Positions 1-5,061 of a DNA stretch of 6,370 nt are shown here, piece by piece. A program made the translations under genes and the position numbers. The notes under the pieces were generated by a model. That model saw nothing but the letters and a program-made list of their open reading frames with translations, did no database searches and was not told the origin of the DNA. The number at the start of each line of letters is the position of its first letter. Positions within the stretch are counted from its first letter, which is position 1. This DNA is from Anaerolineae bacterium (GTDB lineage: Bacteria; Chloroflexota; Anaerolineae; Aggregatilineales; Aggregatilineaceae), in assembly GCA_018056405.1 (NCBI GenBank), contig JAGPFT010000184.1, positions 1 to 6,370 on the forward strand, in the 5' to 3' direction.

Positions 1-58
1 CTGCTGTACCCACTGTAGGGGAGGGTTTGCAAACCCTCCCCTACAGTGGGTACAGCAG
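1..58. repeat. Perfect 58-bp palindrome, TTGCAA centre
   Basis: The two 29-base arms (1-29 and 30-58) are exact reverse complements with no spacer, centred between 29 and 30 on TTTGCAAA. An inner core at 15-44 begins GTAGGGGAGGG and ends CCCTCCCCTAC. The palindrome touches the window edge and may extend leftwards. It could extrude as a cruciform or fold as a long RNA hairpin, but no T-tract follows, so it is not a classic intrinsic terminator. Its design matches the palindrome at 2371-2400, which suggests a dispersed repeat family. The structure is certain; its role is unknown. Confidence 0.93.
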
Positions 59-142
59 AGCAGCGCCCCTACGCCAGACTTCCGAAGTTCCCGGAAACTT
101 CGGAAGTCTATTGCGAGGCTGGGCGCACAGAGCAGCGCCCCT
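56..142. repeat. 15-bp direct repeats flanking a hairpin
   Basis: CAGAGCAGCGCCCCT occurs at 56-70 and again at 128-142, 72 bp apart, bracketing the hairpin at 76-109. A longer version of the left copy (53-72, CAGCAGAGCAGCGCCCCTAC) recurs at 2466-2485 with a single C/T difference. The motif is therefore a dispersed element found in two separate intergenic regions. Whether the direct repeats arose by insertion, recombination or tandem copying cannot be told from this window. Confidence 0.8.
76..109. repeat. Hairpin repeat AGACTTCCGAAGTT/AACTTCGGAAGTCT
   Basis: Perfect 14-bp arms at 76-89 and 96-109 enclose a 6-base loop, CCCGGA. The arm is itself partly palindromic (ACTTCCGAAGT). No run of T follows on the plus strand, which argues against a simple intrinsic terminator. 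It may be a REP- or MITE-like unit, or a transcript-end structure for a gene left of the window. The hairpin is certain; its role is not. Confidence 0.85.
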
Positions 143-158
143 GCTGGTAGGCCGAGTT

Positions 159-187
159 TTGACGCCCCAGACTCCCCGCGCTAGACT
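159..187 (+). promoter_or_regulatory. Candidate obgE promoter, possibly leaderless
   Basis: TTGACG at 159-164 matches five of six bases of the -35 consensus. After exactly 17 bp, TAGACT at 182-187 matches four of six bases of the -10 consensus (TAnnnT type). A start about seven bases downstream would fall near 194, only a base or two before the obgE ATG at 196. That fits the lack of a Shine-Dalgarno sequence before obgE. This is inferred from spacing and hexamers alone. Confidence 0.5.
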
Positions 188-195
188 CCGCCGCT

Positions 196-1458
196 ATGAG
201 CTTTGACGAAGCAACTATTCACGTGCGCAGCGGGGATGGCGGCGCGGGCCTCGTCCATTTCCGGCGCGAGAAGTTTGTCCCGCGCGGCGGCCCTAGCGGT
301 GGGGACGGGGGTCGCGGTGGGGATGTGTATCTGGTGGTCAAGCCCACGCTCAATACGCTGATCGCTTTCTCCCGGCAGTCGCATTTCCGGGCCGAGAACG
401 GCGCGCCCGGCGGCCCAAGCAACAAGACCGGGCGCAGCGCCGACGACCTGCTCATTGAGGTGCCCCCTGGCACGATGGTGCGCGATGCCGCGACCGGTGC
501 CCTGCTTGCCGACCTGACGCAGCCCGGCCAGCGCGTGCTGGTAGCGCGCGGCGGGCGCGGCGGGCGTGGCAACGCGCGCTTCGCCACGAGCACCAACCAG
601 GCTCCGCGCATCGCCGAAAAGGGCGAACCGGGTGAGGGGCGCACACTGCATCTGGAACTCAAGCTGCTGGCCGATGTGGGCATCGTCGGCGTGCCCAACG
701 CCGGCAAGTCCACGCTGCTTGCGGTGATCAGCAATGCCAGGCCCAAGATTGCCGATTATCCCTTCACGACGCTTCAGCCGAACCTGGGCGTGGTCGTGTT
801 GGACGACCGCGACCTGGTTTTCGCCGACATTCCGGGCCTGATCGAAGGGGCGCACGCCGGAGCTGGATTGGGCCACGACTTTCTGCGCCATATCCAGCGC
901 ACGCGGGTACTGGTGCACCTGCTCGACGGCACCGCCGCCGACCCCATCGCCGATTTCCACCAGATCAACACAGAGCTGGCCCTTTTCGACGACGCGCTGA
1001 GCGCCAAGCCGCAGATCGTCGCGCTCAACAAGCTCGACCTGCCGGACGTGCAGGCGCGTTGGCCGCAGATCAGTGCAGAGATGACCCGGCTCGGCTACGA
1101 GGTGATGGCCATCTCTGCAGCAACCGGGCAGAACGTCCGTGCCGTGCTCAACCGCGCCGTGCAGGTGTTGGACAGCCTGCCCGCCGCCCCGCCCGAACCC
1201 GCCGAGCGGCCTGTCTACCAGCTTGACGAGGACCCGTTCGCCTTCACCGTCACCCCCCTGCGCCAGGGCGAGTTCCGCGTCGCGGGCAAGCGCATCGAGC
1301 GCGCCGTCGCCATGACCTACTGGGACTATGATCAGGCCGTCACGCGCTTCCAGCGCATTCTTGAGACGATGGGCGTCACTGCCGCGCTGCGCGAAGCTGG
1401 CGTCAAGCCCGGCGACACCGTTTTCATCGGCGACATGGAGCTTGAGTGGAGCGACTGA
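196..1458 (+). CDS. obgE: GTPase Obg (ribosome-associated, CgtA family)
   Basis: Complete 420-residue Obg/CgtA GTPase, a usual length for the family. It is a cytoplasmic, slowly hydrolysing GTPase that binds the 50S ribosomal subunit and is linked to large-subunit assembly and the stringent response. The glycine-rich Obg fold covers about residues 2-159, with typical GDGG, FRREK and GGRGGRGN segments. The G domain follows: G1 GVPNAGKS (165-172), G2 in YPFTT (188-192), G3 DIPGL (211-215), G4 NKLD (278-281) and G5 ISAAT (306-310). A C-terminal OCT domain, which only some lineages carry, spans about 346-420. The ATG at 196 gives the family's normal N-terminus. No Shine-Dalgarno precedes it, and a candidate promoter lies immediately upstream. 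The stop is 60 bp before the next gene, so co-transcription is plausible. Identity is secure. Confidence 0.97.
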   Translation: MSFDEATIHVRSGDGGAGLVHFRREKFVPRGGPSGGDGGRGGDVYLVVKPTLNTLIAFSRQSHFRAENGAPGGPSNKTGRSADDLLIEVPPGTMVRDAATGALLADLTQPGQRVLVARGGRGGRGNARFATSTNQAPRIAEKGEPGEGRTLHLELKLLADVGIVGVPNAGKSTLLAVISNARPKIADYPFTTLQPNLGVVVLDDRDLVFADIPGLIEGAHAGAGLGHDFLRHIQRTRVLVHLLDGTAADPIADFHQINTELALFDDALSAKPQIVALNKLDLPDVQARWPQISAEMTRLGYEVMAISAATGQNVRAVLNRAVQVLDSLPAAPPEPAERPVYQLDEDPFAFTVTPLRQGEFRVAGKRIERAVAMTYWDYDQAVTRFQRILETMGVTAALREAGVKPGDTVFIGDMELEWSD

Positions 1459-1502
1459 GCCAGTTCGCCCGGCCTCTTGGGATTGGCACCGCACACCTTT
1501 GG

Positions 1503-1508
1503 GGAGGA
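1503..1508 (+). promoter_or_regulatory. Ribosome binding site deciding lipoprotein start
   Basis: GGAGGA lies 10 bases before the ATG at 1519. An in-frame TTG at 1477 would lengthen the protein by 14 residues, but it would place this site inside the gene and put polar residues in front of the signal peptide. The ATG is therefore the better start. Confidence 0.7.
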
Positions 1509-1518
1509 TACCTGGCCC

Positions 1519-2313
1519 ATGCGTGCCCTGGCCGTGGTTGGCGTCTTGCTTGCGCTTGTCCTGATCCTGGCCGCGTGCGAAGGCTCGGCCAGCGGTGAGC
1601 TGGTGCTGGAGCAGGAAGAGGAAGTCCAGACGCTGACCGTGCGCATCTATGCCAACGGGAGGATTACCTTCCGCACCCCGGACGAGGTTGAGCTACCCGC
1701 ATTGCTGGGGGTGGGCGAGCCGGACGATGCTTTTAACCCCACGTCCTACTATGGGGTGCCCAACACGCTGACCATTCGCATCAACGGGCAAGACCTGTAC
1801 TTCGACCTGCACAATACGGTCTTCCGGCTCGAATACCGCTCGACGGCCTATGTGACCAGCGACCTCACTCAGTACGGCAAAGACCTCATTCTGGTCGTCG
1901 AGCCGGGGCAGCGCAGCACCAAGACGGTGACGCTGATCGCCATGAACGAGCGTATCAAGACGGAGAGCACGCGCATCACTCTCGAATACGTCGAGTTGGA
2001 TAGCGCGACCGTCCGCGTTTTCTTCGAAGCGCAACGCGACCCGGACGCCAGCCCGACCGAGGCCGACCCTGGCCTCCTGGAACCGCGTGCAAGCTGTCTG
2101 CATGAGGTGGACGGTGGCTTTCTCGGCATCGCCGAGGGGGAGCGGTTCGAATACCTGCCGGCCCAGGTGGTGCTGACGACCGACAAGCCAGGCGAGCACC
2201 TGCGCGGCTATGCCGAGTACCCGCGCTACCTGCTGCGCCCGGATTACGACTACGAGTTCCGCTATGCGTGCGCGGATAGCTATGCGTTCCAACTGCCGTT
2301 CAAGATCAACTAG
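1519..2313 (+). CDS. Putative lipoprotein of unknown function
   Basis: A 264-residue exported protein that I do not recognise. Residues 1-20 form a lipoprotein signal peptide: Arg at 2, a hydrophobic stretch at 3-19, and a lipobox LAAC (17-20) whose Cys20 should be lipidated and anchor the protein to the outer face of the membrane. A short acidic, Glu-rich segment follows (about 27-35). The rest is rich in alternating polar/hydrophobic and aromatic residues, suggesting a beta-sandwich; this is inference. Two other cysteines, 193 and 251, could form a disulfide. The C-terminus is rich in Tyr (231-255) and ends soon after a PFKIN tail. There are no obvious catalytic motifs or transmembrane segments beyond the signal. 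It sits 60 bp after obgE and 222 bp before nadD, so it is probably read with obgE. Base composition matches its neighbours. Lipoprotein call good; function unknown. Confidence 0.85.
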   Translation: MRALAVVGVLLALVLILAACEGSASGELVLEQEEEVQTLTVRIYANGRITFRTPDEVELPALLGVGEPDDAFNPTSYYGVPNTLTIRINGQDLYFDLHNTVFRLEYRSTAYVTSDLTQYGKDLILVVEPGQRSTKTVTLIAMNERIKTESTRITLEYVELDSATVRVFFEAQRDPDASPTEADPGLLEPRASCLHEVDGGFLGIAEGERFEYLPAQVVLTTDKPGEHLRGYAEYPRYLLRPDYDYEFRYACADSYAFQLPFKIN

Positions 2314-2340
2314 CGCCGCGTGTGTGCAAAAGGTGTCAGC

Positions 2341-2369
2341 GACTCGCCTGGTTTTGGGTGTGGCGAGTC
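2341..2369. repeat. Stem-loop GACTCGCC/GGCGAGTC after lipoprotein gene
   Basis: An 8-bp perfect stem (2341-2348 with 2362-2369) has a 13-base GT-rich loop. It begins 28 bases after the lipoprotein stop codon. A stem in this place could help end or stabilise the obgE-lipoprotein transcript. No T-run follows, and the next bases enter the palindrome at 2371, so factor-independent termination is not clearly supported. Confidence 0.5.
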
Positions 2370-2370
2370 A

Positions 2371-2400
2371 CGTAGGGGCGTATTGCAATACGTCCCTACG
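2371..2400. repeat. 30-bp palindrome, GTAGGGG...TTGCAA...CCCTAC type
   Basis: Arms 2371-2385 and 2386-2400 are reverse complements except for one position (G2378 opposite T2393, which would pair as G-U in RNA). The ends GTAGGG/CCCTAC and the TTGCAA centre are the same as in the palindrome at 1-58, while the sequence between differs. This points to a repeat family conserved in outline rather than two copies of one insertion. Confidence 0.85.
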
Positions 2401-2450
2401 GGGATGCAGTACGGGTTCGTCGTGCCGAAGCCGCGCGCTTCATTGCTATG

Positions 2451-2485
2451 TGCCCCTACGGGGCGCAGCAGAGCAGCGTCCCTAC
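2451..2485. repeat. GCCCC-TAC-GGGGC hairpin plus dispersed 20-mer
   Basis: A short stem GCCCC/GGGGC (2452-2456 with 2460-2464) around TAC is followed directly by the 20-base motif at 2466-2485, which differs from 53-72 at one base. CCCTACGGGG also appears at 2394-2403, so the cluster looks like several partial units of one repeat family placed side by side between the lipoprotein gene and nadD. Confidence 0.7.
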
Positions 2486-2535
2486 CTGACAGGTTTTGCG
2501 CGCACCTCTAGCGCCCGCCGCGTGACCCGACGCCG

Positions 2536-3150
2536 ATGACTGCATTCCCTGAGCGCCTGGGAGTTTTCGGAGGGACGTTCGATCCGCCGCACCTGGGCCA
2601 CCTTGTTCTGGCCGAGGCCGCCGCCGACCATCTAGGGCTGGTGCGCGTGCTGTTTGTGCCCGCCGGCGCTCCGCCGCACAAAGAGGCGTCTGCTGTGCGC
2701 GCGGGGGCAGAGCATCGCGCGGCAATGACCCGGCTGGCCATCGCCGGCAACCCGCGCTTCGCGCTGGCCCGCACCGACCTGGACCGACCCGGCCCGCACT
2801 ACACGGTGGATATGCTGCGCCTGCTGCGCGAGGAATACCCCCACAGCGATCTCGTGCTGCTCATCGGCGGGGACTCGCTGCGCGATCTGCCCACCTGGTC
2901 GCGCCCGCAGGAGTTGATCACGCTGGCCCGGCTGGGCGTGCTGCGTCGCCCCGCCGATGACGTGAATCTGGATGCGCTGGAGCGCGCCATCCCCGGCCTG
3001 GCAGCGCGCGTGGCGTGGATTCCCGCGCCGCGCCTGGACATTGCGTCTTCGGCCATTGTCGCAGCGATTGCCGCCGGGCGCAGTGTCCGCTACCTGGTGC
3101 CAGACGCCGTTCTCGCCTACATCGAAGCGTATGGTCTATACAAGGAATAG
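2536..3150 (+). CDS. nadD: Nicotinate-nucleotide adenylyltransferase
   Basis: Complete 204-residue NadD, normal length. It joins nicotinate mononucleotide to AMP from ATP, giving deamido-NAD and pyrophosphate in cytoplasmic NAD synthesis. The Rossmann-like nucleotidyl-transferase signature is clear: GGTFDPPH at 12-19 with the HxGH motif at H19-G21-H22. PPHK (46-49), DLDRPGPHYTVDML (81-94), LLIGGDSL (108-115) and W121 match the family, as does the RYLVPDAV...Y...GLY ending (185-202). One oddity: the second motif, usually ISSTxIR, reads IASSAIV (169-175), with Val175 (GTC) where the phosphate-contacting Arg is expected. The ATG at 2536 gives the family N-terminus; no Shine-Dalgarno is visible. 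The gene ends 3 bp before the next. NadD identity is secure; full activity is likely but not assured given the motif change. Confidence 0.95.
   Translation: MTAFPERLGVFGGTFDPPHLGHLVLAEAAADHLGLVRVLFVPAGAPPHKEASAVRAGAEHRAAMTRLAIAGNPRFALARTDLDRPGPHYTVDMLRLLREEYPHSDLVLLIGGDSLRDLPTWSRPQELITLARLGVLRRPADDVNLDALERAIPGLAARVAWIPAPRLDIASSAIVAAIAAGRSVRYLVPDAVLAYIEAYGLYKE
3142..3147 (+). promoter_or_regulatory. Ribosome binding site inside the end of nadD
   Basis: AAGGAA overlaps the last codons of nadD and lies six bases before the ATG at 3154. With only 3 bp between the nadD stop and this start, the downstream gene is probably translated by coupling from the same mRNA. Confidence 0.7.
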
Positions 3151-3153
3151 CTT

Positions 3154-5019
3154 ATGTCTCTCACAACCCGTCTGCACACACGATGCCTGTCCCTGCTGGC
3201 TGGATGCGTGGCGGCAGGGCTGATCGCGCTGCTGGCCATCTACGTTGCCTTGCCAGTCAGGGCGGTAGCGGCCCAGGGCGACACGCCCGTTGCTACGGCC
3301 ACTGAGACTCTCGCTCCCACCGCGACGCAGACGCTCCCTCCCACAGCGATCCCGTCCGCGACGCCGACATTGGCTGCGCCGACGCTCGTTCCCCCGACGC
3401 CACTGCCCACGCTGACGGCCACGCCATTCACCCCGCCGACGGAGTCCGGGCTGGCGGCCATTCAGCGCGACCGCGTGCTGCGGGTGGGCACCTACTTCAA
3501 CGCCTATCCGTTCGCCTGGCTCAACGAGCAGGGCGTAGTCACCGGCTACGAGATTGAGATTCTGGAGGCAATCGGCATCGAGCTAGGGATCGAGCTGGAA
3601 TTCACCCAGGTAACGCGCCACAACGCGCTCGATATGCTGCTCAGCGGCCAGGTAGATGTGCTTGTCGGCCAGCAGATTCACACCCGCGACCGCGAGAGCC
3701 TGGTGGACTTCACCCACCCGTACTACGCTAACGCCGAGCGCATGGTCGTGCTCACAGGAGCGCCTTATGTCACGCTGCGCGACCTGGCCGGGCAGCCTGT
3801 CGCCGTCGAGATCGGCAGCCGCAGCGAGCGCGCTCTGCACGCCTGGAGCGAGGGCAGCGGCGTGAACTTCGACGTGCGCCCGTTCCTCACCGAGAGCGCG
3901 GCGCTCGACGCGCTGGCGAACGGTGAGGTGCAGGGTATGGTGGGCGTGCTGGATAGCCTGCGCCGCGCGGGACGGCAGGGGATGCGCCTGATTGACGAGC
4001 CGGTGCTGAACGAGTACTACGCGATAACCATCCGCCGCTGGGACGTGAACCTGCGCGATGTGCTCAACCGCTCGTTGCAGCGGTTGAAGGCCAGCGGGCG
4101 TCTGGAAGAAATCCACAGCGCGTGGTTCGCCGGCGACGGCACGAACTTCGACCTGCTCGTGCCAGTTTACGAACGGTTGTATGAAGACCAGCGGGCGCTG
4201 GCAGACTTTCCGACCGATGCGCCGGTTCCTGACCGTTCGGTGGCCGAGCGCCTCCGCAGCGGTCAGCCGTTGCGCGTGGCCGGTGTGGTTCCCCTCGGTC
4301 AGGATGCGCCCGCCCTGATCGCCACCATCAATGCGCTCAACCGCGCCCTGGTGGAGGAGATGGCCCGGCGCTGGAACGCGCAGATCGAGTACCTGCCCGA
4401 CTCCGCGCAGGGGGCGGCGGCGCTCGTCGCCGGGGGGCAGGCCGATCTGGCAGTGGGCGTCAGCCCGGCCTGGGATGCCACGCTGCGCGTCGAGTACTCG
4501 CTGCCCTATCTGACGCACGGGGACCGGCTGATGGTCGCTCAGCCGTCGCAGATCACCAGCGGCTTCGCCGACATGCTCGGCACCGGTTGGTGGATCGGCT
4601 ACTTCGCCGATGAGCCGGCAGACGCTGACCTGATCCGTCGATTCGCCGAAATGTCCGGCGTCAGCGCCAACATCAACGAGCCGTTTGCCATTCAGCGCGA
4701 GGATGACGCCATCTACACGCTGACCGTCGGGCGGAACGTGGATGCTATCTTCGGTGATAGCCTGCGCTTGCTGGGGTTGGTGCGCGAGGCCGGCGAGACG
4801 GGCGTCAAGATTCTGCCCACTCAATACGGCGACAACCGCCCGATCGCGTTCGCCGTGCCGCACGCCGACGCAGACTTCCGCGCGCTGGTAGACGCCACGC
4901 TGCAAGACATGGCCCTCGACGGGACGTTCCAGACCCTATGGGCTACTCACTTCGGAGAGGGCGAGCCGCTGCCCATTCTCTTCTACGCGCCAACCAGCCC
5001 AGACGCGCCGCTCGACTAG
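3154..5019 (+). CDS. Secreted tandem solute-binding (SBP family 3) protein
   Basis: A 621-residue exported protein with two periplasmic-binding-type domains. A basic start and hydrophobic segment (about 12-35) end at AVAA (37-40), a plausible signal-peptidase I site. A Thr/Pro/Ala tether (about 44-96) follows. Domain 1 (about 100-326) is a clear family 3 amino-acid-type binding domain: LRVGTYFNAYPF (109-120), VTGYEIEILEAI (129-140), the R180 expected to hold a ligand carboxylate, VDFTHPYY (184-191) and D267. Domain 2 (about 362-603) repeats the layout (LRVAG 373-377, EYSLPY 447-452, D535) but is more diverged and has Ala442 where R180 aligns. No ABC permease or ATPase gene is in view, and there is no transmembrane helix or kinase after domain 2, so it is neither a complete transporter nor a BvgS-like sensor by itself. 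It may feed a distant transporter or sense solutes. Co-transcribed with nadD. Ligand unknown. Confidence 0.88.
   Translation: MSLTTRLHTRCLSLLAGCVAAGLIALLAIYVALPVRAVAAQGDTPVATATETLAPTATQTLPPTAIPSATPTLAAPTLVPPTPLPTLTATPFTPPTESGLAAIQRDRVLRVGTYFNAYPFAWLNEQGVVTGYEIEILEAIGIELGIELEFTQVTRHNALDMLLSGQVDVLVGQQIHTRDRESLVDFTHPYYANAERMVVLTGAPYVTLRDLAGQPVAVEIGSRSERALHAWSEGSGVNFDVRPFLTESAALDALANGEVQGMVGVLDSLRRAGRQGMRLIDEPVLNEYYAITIRRWDVNLRDVLNRSLQRLKASGRLEEIHSAWFAGDGTNFDLLVPVYERLYEDQRALADFPTDAPVPDRSVAERLRSGQPLRVAGVVPLGQDAPALIATINALNRALVEEMARRWNAQIEYLPDSAQGAAALVAGGQADLAVGVSPAWDATLRVEYSLPYLTHGDRLMVAQPSQITSGFADMLGTGWWIGYFADEPADADLIRRFAEMSGVSANINEPFAIQREDDAIYTLTVGRNVDAIFGDSLRLLGLVREAGETGVKILPTQYGDNRPIAFAVPHADADFRALVDATLQDMALDGTFQTLWATHFGEGEPLPILFYAPTSPDAPLD
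3283..3441 (+). repeat. Thr/Pro/Ala low-complexity tether coding region
   Basis: This part of the solute-binding gene encodes residues 44-96, almost entirely Thr, Pro, Ala, Leu and Val in loose ATxT / PTP units, and at DNA level it is rich in recurring ACGCC/ACGGC-type triplet runs. It is probably an extended, possibly glycosylated spacer holding the binding domains away from the membrane or wall. Such degenerate repeats often vary in length between strains. Confidence 0.75.
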
Positions 5020-5024
5020 GCGCG
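5004..5024. other. Small stem-loop over the stop codon
   Basis: CGCGCC (5004-5009) can pair with GGCGCG (5019-5024) around a 9-base loop containing most of the TAG stop. The 42-bp convergent gap 5020-5061 shows no T-rich tract on either strand, so neither gene has a clear intrinsic terminator here. Transcript ends may rely on Rho or overlap. Confidence 0.3.
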
Positions 5025-5061
5025 ATCCGACCTGATGGCGCTTGCAGGGGGCTGGGTGGCG

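Noticed and set aside
1..142. CRISPR array
   Set aside because: Repeats are few, of unequal length and palindromic throughout, with no regular unique spacers and no cas genes.
181..1494. Long open frame (437 codons) antisense to obgE
   Set aside because: It covers the whole obgE gene, whose motifs are unmistakable. The antisense product is a His/Arg/Gly-rich sequence without a recognisable domain. Such frames are common opposite GC-rich genes.
1693..2292. Open frame antisense to the lipoprotein gene
   Set aside because: The plus strand has a signal peptide, lipobox and good ribosome binding site. The antisense frame has no such support.
2320..2511. Small open frames in the lipoprotein-nadD gap
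   Set aside because: They run through palindromic repeat sequence, have no ribosome binding site and no recognisable protein features.
2486..2514. Possible nadD promoter, CTGACA-17 bp-TAGCGC
   Set aside because: The -35 match is good and the spacing ideal, but the -10 keeps only the first two consensus bases. It is not strong enough to annotate.
3583..4905. Long open frame (440 codons) antisense to the solute-binding gene
   Set aside because: The composition (many Gln, His, Arg, Val) and lack of domains fit a shadow of codon bias in the real gene on the plus strand.
3154..5019. Sensor part of a BvgS-like histidine kinase
   Set aside because: Tandem solute-binding domains occur in such sensors, but here no transmembrane helix or kinase domain follows and the gene ends soon after domain 2.
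5020..5061. Bidirectional intrinsic terminator between the convergent genes
   Set aside because: No stable stem followed by a T-run is visible on either strand; only a small stem overlaps the stop codon.
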